Shown here: positions 48,829-56,190 of the stretch, one piece after another
How positions within the stretch are numbered: the stretch's first letter is position 1
How the letters are laid out: each line of letters opens with the position of its first letter
NCBI RefSeq assembly: GCF_947501785.1
Contig: NZ_CANMXB010000001.1
Location: 1,383,048 to 1,447,047 of the forward strand
From: an uncultured Litoreibacter sp.
GTDB taxonomy: Bacteria; Pseudomonadota; Alphaproteobacteria; Rhodobacterales; Rhodobacteraceae
DNA length: 64,000 bases
Direction of reading: 5' to 3'
The notes under the pieces: model-generated
What the model was told of the DNA's origin: nothing
The model's database searches: none
The model's input: the letters and a program-made list of their open reading frames with translations, nothing else
Made by a program: the position numbers and the translations under genes

Positions 48829-49205
48829 GGATAGTCCTCATCGGGCGACGTCTGGTTGGCAGGATCAATCTGCCCACGCACGTCAACAGAACCCGTCAAC
48901 TCGTTGATATCAAAGGTCGCAGGCGGGAAGCCCACTTGCGTCACGCTGCCAAATTGCGCGCTGGTGATTGGCAGCAATTGCAGCCGTTCGAAGTTCAGAT
49001 CGGCAAGATCGGCCAGACGTTCTGGGCGGTTCAGATAGGCCCATTCCGCCTGCAAAACGCTCAAGGTTTCGCGCGACGAGCCGATTTCGCGCTGCAAGCC
49101 GCTGGCTGTGCGTAGGCTGTCGCGGGTTTTGTAGTTTTCCGAGTAAGACCAATAGGCCAGGCCCATGACGATCACCGCAAACAACCCGAACAACAAACCA
49201 CGCAT
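48825..49205 (-). CDS. ftsL: cell division protein FtsL
   Basis: A 126-residue bitopic protein: one N-terminal helix (GLLFGLFAVIVMGLAYWSY) followed by a periplasmic heptad-like coiled coil (about 30-65: SLRTASGLQREIGSSRETLSVL) and the EWAYLNRPERLADLA motif shared by FtsL proteins. The rest of about 50 residues is polar. It lies between rsmH and ftsI, overlapping each by one to four bases. Confidence 0.9.
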   Translation of the reverse strand: MRGLLFGLFAVIVMGLAYWSYSENYKTRDSLRTASGLQREIGSSRETLSVLQAEWAYLNRPERLADLADLNFERLQLLPITSAQFGSVTQVGFPPATFDINELTGSVDVRGQIDPANQTSPDEDYP

Positions 49206-50203
49206 TACAATAGGTCCTTCCCAACAAGTTTCGGCAGTCCAAGCCCCGCGCGGTCGCTGTCGCGTGGCGGGGTCTCAGTGCGGGTCGCCACCCGCAATTT
49301 TGCAGAGCGGGAGCGCGGGTTGCGCGCTAGCTCGTCATTATCCGCCGCGATCGCGCGGCGGGGTGTTAAATCGAATGTGGGGGCCTCGGTCTCGACCGCC
49401 GGGGCGTAGCGCGACCCGCCGCCTGTGGCGCCGGCGCGGGAGGCGAGGAACTTCTTCACCACGCGGTCTTCGAGCGAATGGAAGCTGACAACCGCCAGCT
49501 GCCCGCCGGGTTTCAACGCACGTTCCGCGGCCTCCAAGCCTTTGATCAATTGACCAAATTCGTCATTCACCGCAATCCGGATCGCCTGAAAGCTGCGGGT
49601 CGCGGGATGGCTTTGCCCCGGCTTTGATTTCGGCAAGACGCTTTCAATCGCCGCCGCCAGCTCTCCTGTTGTCGTCATTGGCCGCGCCGACAATATGGCC
49701 CGGGCGATGCGACGCGAGGCGCGCTCTTCACCGTATTGAAACAGGATGTCAGCAAGCAACGCCTCGTCCGCGCCATTCACCAGATCGGCTGCAGAGACCC
49801 CGTCTTGCCCCATCCGCATGTCCAGCGGCCCGTCGCGCAAGAAGGAAAAGCCGCGTTCCGGCTGGTCCAGCTGCATTGACGATACACCCAGATCCAAGAC
49901 CACGCCGTCTAATGGCAGCAAATCGCCCGCAAGACTGTCCAAATCGGAAAATGTGCCCTCGACCAGCATCAGCCGGTCGCCGTAGTCGCCCAACCAAGGC
50001 TCGGCCATGTCGAACACCATCGGGTCGCGGTCGACGCCGATGACTTTGGAAGACCCAGCGTCCAGAAACGCGCGGCTGTAGCCGCCCGCGCCAAATGTGC
50101 CGTCCAACCAGACGCCCGAGGCGTCCACATGTTCTAAAATAGCGTCGATAAGAACCGGCAGGTGCGGTGCATCACTTTGAGGCTCGCGCACGGAAGAGGC
50201 CAT
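49205..50203 (-). CDS. rsmH: 16S rRNA (cytosine-1402-N4)-methyltransferase RsmH
   Basis: A 332-residue SAM-dependent methyltransferase for 16S rRNA C1402 (formerly MraW). Motifs: [19 protein letters not shown] (SAM motif I), [19 protein letters not shown] and [16 protein letters not shown]. Its standard place is directly after mraZ, 3 bp away here. Confidence 0.97.
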   Translation of the reverse strand: MASSVREPQSDAPHLPVLIDAILEHVDASGVWLDGTFGAGGYSRAFLDAGSSKVIGVDRDPMVFDMAEPWLGDYGDRLMLVEGTFSDLDSLAGDLLPLDGVVLDLGVSSMQLDQPERGFSFLRDGPLDMRMGQDGVSAADLVNGADEALLADILFQYGEERASRRIARAILSARPMTTTGELAAAIESVLPKSKPGQSHPATRSFQAIRIAVNDEFGQLIKGLEAAERALKPGGQLAVVSFHSLEDRVVKKFLASRAGATGGGSRYAPAVETEAPTFDLTPRRAIAADNDELARNPRSRSAKLRVATRTETPPRDSDRAGLGLPKLVGKDLL

Positions 50204-50206
50204 GTC

Positions 50207-50719
50207 TTACTCTCCCGCCGACGCGACTGGGTCATCATCCAGCAGGGTCAAAGGATCGAAATCATCCCCCTGCTCGGACAGCCAATCCTCGATATCCGCG
50301 TTGCGGGCCTCATAGGCGTCAGGTGCCCATATCTGGAATGTGTCGCCAGCCGCTTTGAAATATGCCTCGCTGGTGATGCCAATTTTTTCACGTAACTTGG
50401 CGGGCAGAACCAGACGACCGGTGTCATCGGTCTGCGTTGGCAGCGACTGTCCGTTAAAGATATGTTCCAGCGCGCGGCGGCCTTTTGAGCCGCGCGGCAA
50501 AGCGCTGATTTTGGCGTCAACTTCGGTGATCGCCTCTTGTGTATAGCATTCAAGGTAGTTTTGGGACGCGCCGCCATAGACGATTACAACGTTGGGCTGC
50601 AGCCCTTCGGTCCAATCAGCGTCCGAGGCCTCCAGCACACGGCGAAAGAGGGCCGGGATAGACACCCTGCCCTTGCTGTCCACCTTGTGGACGCTTTCGC
50701 CTCTGAACCTTTGCGCCAC
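50207..50719 (-). CDS. mraZ: transcriptional regulator MraZ
   Basis: A 170-residue AbrB/SpoVT-fold DNA-binding protein, the first gene and autoregulator of the dcw operon. Two SpoVT-like repeats are present (KVDSKGRVSIPALFR and TDDTGRLVLPAKLREKI); the C-terminal acidic extension of about 25 residues is longer than in E. coli. The GTG at 50719 starts the family N terminus MAQRFRGES; AAGGGG lies about 8 bases upstream. MraZ oligomers bind TGGGN direct repeats, which are present upstream. Confidence 0.96.
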   Translation of the reverse strand: MAQRFRGESVHKVDSKGRVSIPALFRRVLEASDADWTEGLQPNVVIVYGGASQNYLECYTQEAITEVDAKISALPRGSKGRRALEHIFNGQSLPTQTDDTGRLVLPAKLREKIGITSEAYFKAAGDTFQIWAPDAYEARNADIEDWLSEQGDDFDPLTLLDDDPVASAGE

Positions 50720-50759
50720 TCAAGTGACCCCTTGTCCCGTATTCCCGCCCAGCCGTCTT

Positions 50760-50970
50760 TAGAAATGGAAACGGCGAGTTGATCTGCTGCCACTGATCAA
50801 CTCGCCGCGTGTTCCCACTTGGGGAGGTGTCGGACCCGCGCCACCTGGGGGGATGTCTGCTCGCGCAGGGTCCGACGTCTTTCGATGTGAAAGGGTGCCT
50901 GTATGAAACCTTTTGGTCGCCTTTGGGGTTCTTGAGCGCCCCTTGTTATGGCCCGTCCTCATCGTGGAAC
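50760..50970 (-). ncRNA. putative UpsM-like mraZ leader small RNA
   Basis: In Rhodobacter sphaeroides the 5' leader of mraZ yields the abundant UpsM small RNA of about 200 nt by termination before mraZ. Here the same position ends in a strong hairpin (50772-50807) followed by a T-rich tail, about 50 bases before the mraZ GTG. Counting back about 200 nt puts the 5' end near 50970, just downstream of the TGGGN array. Primary sequence could not be compared; the boundaries are approximate inference. Confidence 0.5.
50761..50807 (-). terminator. 13-bp perfect hairpin in the mraZ leader
   Basis: Minus-strand arms CGGCGAGTTGATC (50807-50795) and GATCAACTCGCCG (50784-50772) with a 10-base loop, followed by TTTCCATTTCT. 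Such a stem is strong enough to act as an attenuator upstream of the dcw operon. The T tract is interrupted, so efficiency would be partial. Confidence 0.65.
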
Positions 50971-50980
50971 TGTTGTGCCA

Positions 50981-51040
50981 TGGGAGATCATGGGAAGCAA
51001 TGGAAAATTATGGGTAATGATGGTCACATGTGGTCACACA
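50981..51040 (+). promoter_or_regulatory. MraZ-box array: six TGGNN units at exact 10-bp spacing
   Basis: Plus-strand TGGGA (50981), TGGGA (50991), TGGAA (51001), TGGGT (51011), TGGTC (51021), TGGTC (51031), each separated by 5 bases. MraZ is known to bind TGGGN repeats with 5-nt spacers upstream of mraZ. The array lies 262-321 bp from the mraZ start, beyond the leader hairpin. The last two units deviate from consensus. Confidence 0.8.
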
Positions 51041-51139
51041 GCTTGGCGACACATCCCATTTTGACCCCAAAATCGGCACCACTAGCGGAACGCGGTCCGA
51101 TAGCTACTAGATATAGTGGGTCAATTTTTTGGTGAGTTT

Positions 51140-51154
51140 TCCCATAATTTCCCA
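51140..51154 (-). promoter_or_regulatory. opposed pair of TGGGA boxes
   Basis: Minus-strand TGGGA at 51154-51150 and TGGGA at 51144-51140, again 10 bp apart, facing the plus-strand array 100 bp away. Possible second MraZ site, but two boxes are weak evidence alone. Confidence 0.45.
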
Positions 51155-51208
51155 CGAATTTTCGGTTTCGCGACCAATTTGGGGATCAATTCCCATGCCA
51201 ACCCCACC

Positions 51209-51258
51209 GAATCACCCGTATGTGAGTCATTTTGATTCGCGATTCAAGGTTATCCACA
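51209..51258. promoter_or_regulatory. four GANTC sites and a perfect DnaA box
   Basis: GAATC (51209-51213), GAGTC (51224-51228), GATTC (51234-51238), GATTC (51241-51245), then TTATCCACA (51250-51258), a perfect match to the E. coli-type DnaA box. GANTC is the CcrM methylation site of alphaproteobacteria. The cluster lies in the mrp-mraZ intergenic region, about 490 bp upstream of mraZ. Confidence 0.7.
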
Positions 51259-51325
51259 GGCACGCCGGCGGGATTGCGCCGGAGCGCCCCCCCCTAAACC
51301 AACTGAATTGCGTTTGGTCAGCCCG

Positions 51326-52417
51326 TCAGGCCATGCCGCCATCGATCAAACGGCGCGCCAACGTGGTGTAGGCGGCAGCCAATGCCCCCTCGCCTGCTGA
51401 GATCGGTGTGCCGCTGTCACCCGCAAGACGGATATCCAAATCAAGCGGGATCTCACCAAGGAAGGGCAGCCCCAGCTTCTCGGCCTCGTCCCTGACGCCA
51501 CCATGCCCGAAGATATGCGCTTCTGTCCCGCAGGTGGGACAAATGTAATGTGACATGTTCTCAACCAACCCCAAGACAGGCGTGTGCAGCGTCTTGAACA
51601 TATCGAGCGCCTTGCGCGCATCCAGCAGCGCCACGTCTTGCGGAGTGGAGACCACAATGGCTCCGGTCATCTGCGTTTTGGTGCAGAGCGTCAGCTGCAC
51701 GTCGCCAGTGCCCGGCGGCAGATCGACCAGCAGAATGTCCAGCTCGCCCCATTCTACCTGCCCCATCATCTGTTGCAGCGCGCCCATCAACATCGGACCC
51801 CGCCAGACCACGGCCTTGTCCGGGTCCATCATCAGCCCGATGCTCATCATCGTGACACCATGCGATTGCAGCGGAATTATGGATTTGCCGTCCGGCGACT
51901 TTGGCCGCTCCGATACGCCCATCATGCGCGGCTGAGACGGCCCGTATATATCAGCGTCCAAAAGCCCGACCTTGCGGCCTTGTTTGGCAAGCGCGACAGC
52001 GAGATTTGACGACAATGTGGATTTGCCCACCCCGCCCTTGCCGGACGCAATCGCCACGATGCGGTCAACGCCGGACGGTTTGGTGGCTTCCGCCTGCGGT
52101 TTGGGGTGGCCGCCAATTTTCAGCGAAGGTGGTGCGCCCGCGGGCGCGGCTGACGCGGCAGATGTCGGCGCGGGGCCATGCGCGGTCAGAACCGCGGAGA
52201 CACTCTCTACACCGTCGACGCGCGAGACAATCGCTTGCGCCGCGTCGCGCACGCCTGCGAATTTCGGGGCCTGGTCCGGAGACACCTCAATGACGAATCG
52301 AACGGCACCGCCGTCGATGCTCAAAGCGCGGATCATGTCGCGTGAGACCAGATCGCCGCCATCGGGAAGACCTAGGCTGCGCAAAGCAGCGAGAATTTGC
52401 TCGTTGGTGGCAGACAT
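51326..52417 (-). CDS. mrp: Mrp/ApbC-family Fe-S cluster carrier ATPase
   Basis: A 363-residue P-loop NTPase that scaffolds or transfers Fe-S clusters. N-terminal MIP18/DUF59 region (residues 1-95), then an Ala/Pro-rich linker, then the deviant Walker [10 protein letters not shown] (near 127-135) with [26 protein letters not shown] and the cysteine motif CPTC (near 288) for the bridging cluster. It lies upstream of mraZ on the same strand, 606 bp away. Confidence 0.94.
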   Translation of the reverse strand: MSATNEQILAALRSLGLPDGGDLVSRDMIRALSIDGGAVRFVIEVSPDQAPKFAGVRDAAQAIVSRVDGVESVSAVLTAHGPAPTSAASAAPAGAPPSLKIGGHPKPQAEATKPSGVDRIVAIASGKGGVGKSTLSSNLAVALAKQGRKVGLLDADIYGPSQPRMMGVSERPKSPDGKSIIPLQSHGVTMMSIGLMMDPDKAVVWRGPMLMGALQQMMGQVEWGELDILLVDLPPGTGDVQLTLCTKTQMTGAIVVSTPQDVALLDARKALDMFKTLHTPVLGLVENMSHYICPTCGTEAHIFGHGGVRDEAEKLGLPFLGEIPLDLDIRLAGDSGTPISAGEGALAAAYTTLARRLIDGGMA

Positions 52418-52748
52418 CGGAACGCCTCAATTGTGACCGTACTGCCTACTTGTACGGCGCAGCGGTAAAGAACAACCCCGTGCAGCCGCGACAGTTTTGC
52501 AAAATGGCACATATTGACGGCAGTTGGGCGACAAAACGGGCAAAATTTCGCCACTCCGGGCCTCACGTTGACGTGAAGTTAACCAATAAAATCAATCCTA
52601 TAAGCTATGCAATTGCTGCATAGCAGCATTGAGTTCATGGGTATTGCGGCGGCGCAGCATATCCCTAAATATGGGTCACAACAGAACAACAAACATCGGC
52701 AACGCGGAAACGTCCGCACCGCCGCCACAACCGCAAAAGGAATATAAC
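52418..52748. promoter_or_regulatory. 331-bp divergent region between mrp and the DUF1127 gene, with 8-bp hairpin
   Basis: No gene is seen. It holds promoters for mrp (minus) and the DUF1127 gene (plus). A perfect hairpin GCTATGCA (52604-52611), loop ATTGC, TGCATAGC (52617-52624) is present. AAAAGGA precedes the DUF1127 ATG. The R. sphaeroides homologue is driven by heat-shock sigma factors; I could not identify the matching promoter. Confidence 0.45.
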
Positions 52749-52955
52749 ATGGCTTATATCTCTACATCGAGCGTCCGCTTCATGGATCGTGTCCGTGCGG
52801 CAATCGCAGACTTCTCCGAGCGCGCGGCAAACGCACGCGTCTATCGCACCACTGCGGCTGAGCTGAACGCTCTGTCGGGTCGCGAATTGGCAGACCTGGG
52901 TATCCACCGCTCCGAGATCAAGCGCCTCGCTTACGAGGCCGCTTACAAGAACTAA
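52749..52955 (+). CDS. ccaF1: DUF1127 small protein (CcaF1-like)
   Basis: A 68-residue basic helical protein: RVRAAIADFSERAANARVYRTTAAELNALSGRELADLGIHRSEI, with the C-terminal DUF1127 signature LNALSGRELADLGIHRSEIKRLA. Such proteins bind RNA; in R. sphaeroides the RSP_6037 homologue (CcaF1) lies immediately before the CcsR RNAs, exactly as here. AAAAGGA serves as the ribosome binding site. It is probably cotranscribed with the hairpins and processed. Confidence 0.85.
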   Translation: MAYISTSSVRFMDRVRAAIADFSERAANARVYRTTAAELNALSGRELADLGIHRSEIKRLAYEAAYKN

Positions 52956-53020
52956 CCGAATTTGCGCTGGGTCCGATGTCCTCCCGATTGATGCCCCACC
53001 GCAAGACCTGCGACGCCACC

Positions 53021-53040
53021 CCCTCACCTCCTCCCGAGGG
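53021..53040 (+). ncRNA. cuckoo/CcsR-type hairpin 1
   Basis: Stem CCCTC/GAGGG (53021-53025, 53036-53040) around loop ACCTCCTCCC (53026-53035). The anti-Shine-Dalgarno CCTCCTCCC loop is the hallmark of cuckoo RNAs. A degenerate TCCTCCC lies upstream at 52979-52985. Confidence 0.75.
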
Positions 53041-53059
53041 AACGCGCCGCACTTAACGG

Positions 53060-53088
53060 TCTAACCCAACCTCCTCCCTGAGGTTAGA
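53060..53088 (+). ncRNA. cuckoo/CcsR-type hairpin 2
   Basis: Stem TCTAACC/GGTTAGA (53060-53066, 53082-53088) with ACCTCCTCCC in the loop (53069-53078). The stem sequence differs from hairpins 1 and 3, while the loop is identical, which points to selection on the loop. Confidence 0.75.
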
Positions 53089-53101
53089 TCGTGACAATAA
53101 G

Positions 53102-53140
53102 AACGGTGGTGCCACCTCCTCCCGGCACCACCGTTTTTTT
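53102..53140 (+). ncRNA. cuckoo/CcsR-type hairpin 3 and intrinsic terminator
   Basis: 12-bp stem AACGGTGGTGCC/GGCACCACCGTT (53102-53113, 53124-53135) with loop ACCTCCTCCC (53114-53123), followed by a T run to 53140. It ends the DUF1127 transcript and is the third copy of the motif. Confidence 0.8.
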
Positions 53141-53144
53141 GTAT

Positions 53145-53636
53145 CTAGGCGCTTTCTCGTCCTGTTTCGTATTCCGACCAATGCGTGCCCTGCTCAACAA
53201 ATTTCTTGTTGTTCGCCAGCAGCTTTTCGAATCCTGATCGCATTTTCCAGGTCATCACCGGCTTCATGAGCCGTGGCACCAGACCCAGCGGCGTAAACCA
53301 AAAGCGCATACGGACCTGTGTTTGCGAAGCGGAACAAGATTCAAACGAAAAGTCCCCCCAAGCCGTAGCGATCGGCAGGCTGGTCCGTTTGAATTCAAAC
53401 CCGATCAACCGTTTGGGTTCCCAAGCGACAATGCGTTCCTCGATATCATTGCGGTGATCCGAAAGCTCGCAACGGCGCACAGCCCCGACCCCACGCGAAT
53501 TCGAACCGGTCAAGATTGTGGTTCTCAGAACGTCGCTATGAAACTTGTAAATGCCGCCGAAGTCGGCCCAGCTTTCCCAAACAGCGTCAAGCGGCGCATC
53601 GACCTTTTCGGAAACATCAACGTCTGGTTGCGTCAT
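53145..53636 (-). CDS. SRPBCC (START/Bet v1-like) ligand-binding protein
   Basis: A 163-residue protein of the polyketide-cyclase/SRPBCC fold: VDVSEKVDAPLDAVWESWADFGG at the N terminus, strand pattern CELSDHRNDIEERIVAWEP, and a long C-terminal helix KMRSGFEKLLANNKKFV. These bind hydrophobic ligands in a central cavity. The start overlaps the preceding membrane-protein gene by 4 bases, and a VOC protein lies upstream in the same operon. Confidence 0.85.
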   Translation of the reverse strand: MTQPDVDVSEKVDAPLDAVWESWADFGGIYKFHSDVLRTTILTGSNSRGVGAVRRCELSDHRNDIEERIVAWEPKRLIGFEFKRTSLPIATAWGDFSFESCSASQTQVRMRFWFTPLGLVPRLMKPVMTWKMRSGFEKLLANNKKFVEQGTHWSEYETGRESA

Positions 53637-54031
53637 TCTGCCCCCCGATGGACCAACCCCAGTACCAACGCAAAGAGCCCGAATTGCATCACCAGATACC
53701 CGGTTTCCATGGCGATGAAGCTGCCAGCATTTGGCACATCCTGCTTGGCAACGAGGGCGAGAACATGAGACGTCCAGAAGAACAGCCCCACAAGGCCCGC
53801 AAACTGAAACGCCCGTGCAAGGCCGGCGCTACCGGTGTGAAAGAACATGTACAACAGGGACAGAGCCGCCCCCTGAATGACAATTGTCGCGAGGCCCAGC
53901 GGAATGTTCGGCTCGCCTTCAAAGTAGCCGAACGCTTCGTATTTTTCCTTGAACAAGCCAAGGTGCCAGACATACGCCAACGGGAAGACAACGACTACGT
54001 AGCCGGTTGCCGCCAAAAGTATCTTTGTCAT
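53633..54031 (-). CDS. four-helix integral membrane protein, unknown
   Basis: A 132-residue membrane protein with four hydrophobic helices (residues about 4-20, 45-65, 77-95, 107-125) and the polar loop HLGLFKEKYEAFGYFEGEPN. I recall no definite family, though it resembles small DUF-type membrane proteins of SRPBCC/VOC operons. Starting at 54031 with AGGGA upstream is preferred to the longer frame. It is translationally coupled to the SRPBCC gene (ATGA). Confidence 0.7.
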   Translation of the reverse strand: MTKILLAATGYVVVVFPLAYVWHLGLFKEKYEAFGYFEGEPNIPLGLATIVIQGAALSLLYMFFHTGSAGLARAFQFAGLVGLFFWTSHVLALVAKQDVPNAGSFIAMETGYLVMQFGLFALVLGLVHRGAE

Positions 54032-54041
54032 TACAGGTCCC

Positions 54042-54392
54042 TCACATCCCGGCTGCGCGTTTCCAAAGCGCCAGCGGCGCGCCGCCCGGATCTCGGATAA
54101 AGCTGGCATTGCCTGCCGGACCCTTCAGATTTTCGGCAATAATTTCTGCCCCATGAGCGCGCGCGTTTTCGACGGCCGCAGCTAGATCATCGACCTCGAG
54201 GTAAGGAACCCAACCGGTGACCCCCTCCATCGCGTCAGTGGTTGCAGCAAACGGCATGCTCTCCCCCTCGGCGGTCAGGAAGGTCATCGGGCCAATATCC
54301 TTGGGGGCCCAACCAAAAGCATTGGTCATGAAGTCGGTGGTGGCAGCGCGGTTGCCCCCGACATTGTCGAACCAGACGAAGGGTGAAGGCAT
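54042..54392 (-). CDS. VOC-superfamily protein
   Basis: A 116-residue vicinal-oxygen-chelate protein: FVWFDNVGGNRAATTDFMTNAFGW (N-terminal strand/helix), VTGWVPYLEVDDLAAAVENARAHGAEI, and the closing FIRDPGGAPLALWK. First gene of an operon with the membrane and SRPBCC genes, divergent from an HxlR regulator 92 bp away, so it is the probable regulated target. Confidence 0.85.
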   Translation of the reverse strand: MPSPFVWFDNVGGNRAATTDFMTNAFGWAPKDIGPMTFLTAEGESMPFAATTDAMEGVTGWVPYLEVDDLAAAVENARAHGAEIIAENLKGPAGNASFIRDPGGAPLALWKRAAGM

Positions 54393-54413
54393 AGCAGAAT
54401 TCCTCTTTTAATT

Positions 54414-54456
54414 TGCAAGTTATTTCTAGCTACCCAAGGCACTTGCATATTGCAAG
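54414..54456. promoter_or_regulatory. HxlR-type operator: TGCAAG half-sites
   Basis: TGCAAGT at 54414-54420, ACTTGCA at 54441-54447 and a perfect palindrome CTTGCA-TAT-TGCAAG at 54442-54456. They lie between the divergent VOC and HxlR start codons. Their inverted order and matching half-sites suggest one regulator binding site for both directions. Confidence 0.6.
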
Positions 54457-54484
54457 AGTTATTCCACACACCTATGTTCCACGC

Positions 54485-54925
54485 ATGACCAGACCCCAAC
54501 CTCTTGAGTGGCACGGCTGCCCAACCCGCTACGCCGCCGGTATCTTCGGTGACAAATGGTGTTTTTTGATTTTGCGGGACGTCTTGCTGCACGGAAAGCG
54601 GACCTATAGCGACTTTCTGAACTCGCCTGAGGGCATCTCGACCAACATTCTGGCGGATCGTTTGTCCCGGCTGGAATCTGCGGCGTTGCTTGACCGGAAG
54701 ATCGACCCACGCAAGGCGAGCCGCGTCTGCTATTTCCCGACGCGAAAGGCCCGTGATATTTTGCCCGCCCTGATTGGCCTGATGGTATGGTCCACACAAT
54801 ATGACGACAAAACAGAGGCCCCGGCCACATTTGCAGAGGCGTTTCGCGCAGACCCCAAGGGAACCATCGCTTGGTATGAAGCAGAAATTGACCGCGTAGA
54901 CAGGGAAATTGTCCAGGGTTCCTAG
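54485..54925 (+). CDS. HxlR-family transcriptional regulator
   Basis: A 146-residue winged-helix protein with the HxlR pattern: CPTRYAAGIFGDKWCFLILRDVLLHGKRTYSDFLNSPEGISTNILADRLSRLE, the last section being the recognition helix. Cys11 near the N terminus is the position used for redox or aldehyde sensing in some members. ATG 54485 is chosen because family homology begins there; the upstream extension is poor. It is divergent from the VOC operon. Confidence 0.87.
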   Translation: MTRPQPLEWHGCPTRYAAGIFGDKWCFLILRDVLLHGKRTYSDFLNSPEGISTNILADRLSRLESAALLDRKIDPRKASRVCYFPTRKARDILPALIGLMVWSTQYDDKTEAPATFAEAFRADPKGTIAWYEAEIDRVDREIVQGS

Positions 54926-54987
54926 GGGTGGTTTACTTGGCTTGCTCGGTCCACTGAAACGGGCCGCACCAATGGCGAATGCGTCAC

Positions 54988-55431
54988 CTATGCCCGTTCG
55001 TCTTTTGGCGAGCCCATCACAATATAGCTGGTGATCGAATTCACCTGCGGCAGCACACCCAGAATTTCAGTATGGAAATGTTTGTAGCTGGGCAGATCCG
55101 CGCATTCGATGCGCAGCAAGTATTCAACGGTGCCGGTGATGTTGTGACACTCCCGCACCTCGTTGGCCCGCCCGATGGAGCGCTCAAACGCCTCCTGACT
55201 GGCCTTGGAATGGTCCGACAACCCCACCGCAATGTAGGCCACGAACCCGGCGCCCATCTGGTCCCGGTCCAAGACAGCCCGGTATCCTTTGATGACCCCA
55301 CGCCGCTCCAAATCCTGCACACGCCGCAAGCAAGCCGAGGCCGACAGGCCGACGCGGTCGGCCAGCTCGATATTGCTCAGCCGCCCATCCACAGAGAGCA
55401 ACCGCAATATTTTTTCGTTGATCTGATCCAT
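54988..55431 (-). CDS. Lrp/AsnC-family transcriptional regulator
   Basis: A 147-residue regulator: HTH ILRLLSVDGRLSNIELADRVGLSASACLRRVQDLERRGVIKGY, then the RAM domain (AVLDRDQMGAGFVAYIAVGL, ITGTVEYLLRIECADLPSYKHFHTEIL). The RAM domain binds amino acids. It is divergent from a LysE exporter with an 83-bp gap, a classical regulator/exporter pair. ATG 55431 follows AGATC; the 16-residue upstream reading is not homologous to the family. Confidence 0.93.
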   Translation of the reverse strand: MDQINEKILRLLSVDGRLSNIELADRVGLSASACLRRVQDLERRGVIKGYRAVLDRDQMGAGFVAYIAVGLSDHSKASQEAFERSIGRANEVRECHNITGTVEYLLRIECADLPSYKHFHTEILGVLPQVNSITSYIVMGSPKDERA

Positions 55432-55514
55432 CGCGCCGCCATGTTGCCAAAAATATTGCCACGCAGGGTAACAACGCAATCAAACTGCGCAAGCCCCGAC
55501 ATAATGTTGCGCCT

Positions 55515-56108
55515 ATGAATATAGACATCCTCTACGGCCTCGTGGTCTTTGCCTTCGTATCGTCGATCACCCCCGGCCCCAACAACCTGATGCTGATGGC
55601 GTCAGGCGCAAATTTCGGGTTCGTGCGCACCATGCCGCATATGCTGGGCATCGCTTTGGGCTTCACCGTGATGGTGTTTCTCGTCGGCATGGGCTTGGCG
55701 CAGGTTTTCGACGCCTACCCCGTTCTGCATGACGTCCTGAAGGTGTTGAGCGTGCTCTACATGTGCTGGCTGGCATGGAAAATCGCCAATGCGGCGCCCC
55801 CGCGGGAGGGCGAGACAGCAGGCACCCCCATGACCTTCCTGCAGGCAGCGGCCTTCCAATGGGTGAACCCGAAGGCCTGGGCCATGGCGCTGACGGCGGT
55901 CACCGTCTATTCGCTGGGCACCACGCCCTTGGCCGTCGCCGCAGTGGCCGCAACCTTCGGCATCGTCAATGGCCCGGCGGTCAGCACGTGGACCATCATC
56001 GGCCAGCAACTTCGCCGCATCCTGACCAACCCGACCCGGTTGCGGGTATTCAACTGGGGGATGGCGGTGCTGCTGATCGCGTCGCTCTATCCGGTGCTGA
56101 TCACCTAG
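55515..56108 (+). CDS. LysE-family amino-acid exporter
   Basis: A 197-residue membrane protein with about six hydrophobic segments. LysE signature SITPGPNNLMLMASGANFG is at about 15-35; FQWVNPKAWAMALTAVTVY in the second half is the other conserved stretch. It probably exports amino acids or related metabolites and is likely controlled by the divergent Lrp regulator. Confidence 0.93.
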   Translation: MNIDILYGLVVFAFVSSITPGPNNLMLMASGANFGFVRTMPHMLGIALGFTVMVFLVGMGLAQVFDAYPVLHDVLKVLSVLYMCWLAWKIANAAPPREGETAGTPMTFLQAAAFQWVNPKAWAMALTAVTVYSLGTTPLAVAAVAATFGIVNGPAVSTWTIIGQQLRRILTNPTRLRVFNWGMAVLLIASLYPVLIT

Positions 56109-56190
56109 CAAATCGCGCCATGCGCGCTTAGGGCTTTTCGCTCTCCGCATCTGATCATAGGCTGGGCCGCAACAACTGGGGGACCCACCG

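Noticed and set aside
51091-51124. Sigma-70 promoter on the minus strand near TTGACC upstream of mraZ
   Set aside because: The nearest -10-like hexamers give spacers of 15 bp or poor sequence, so no promoter is called.
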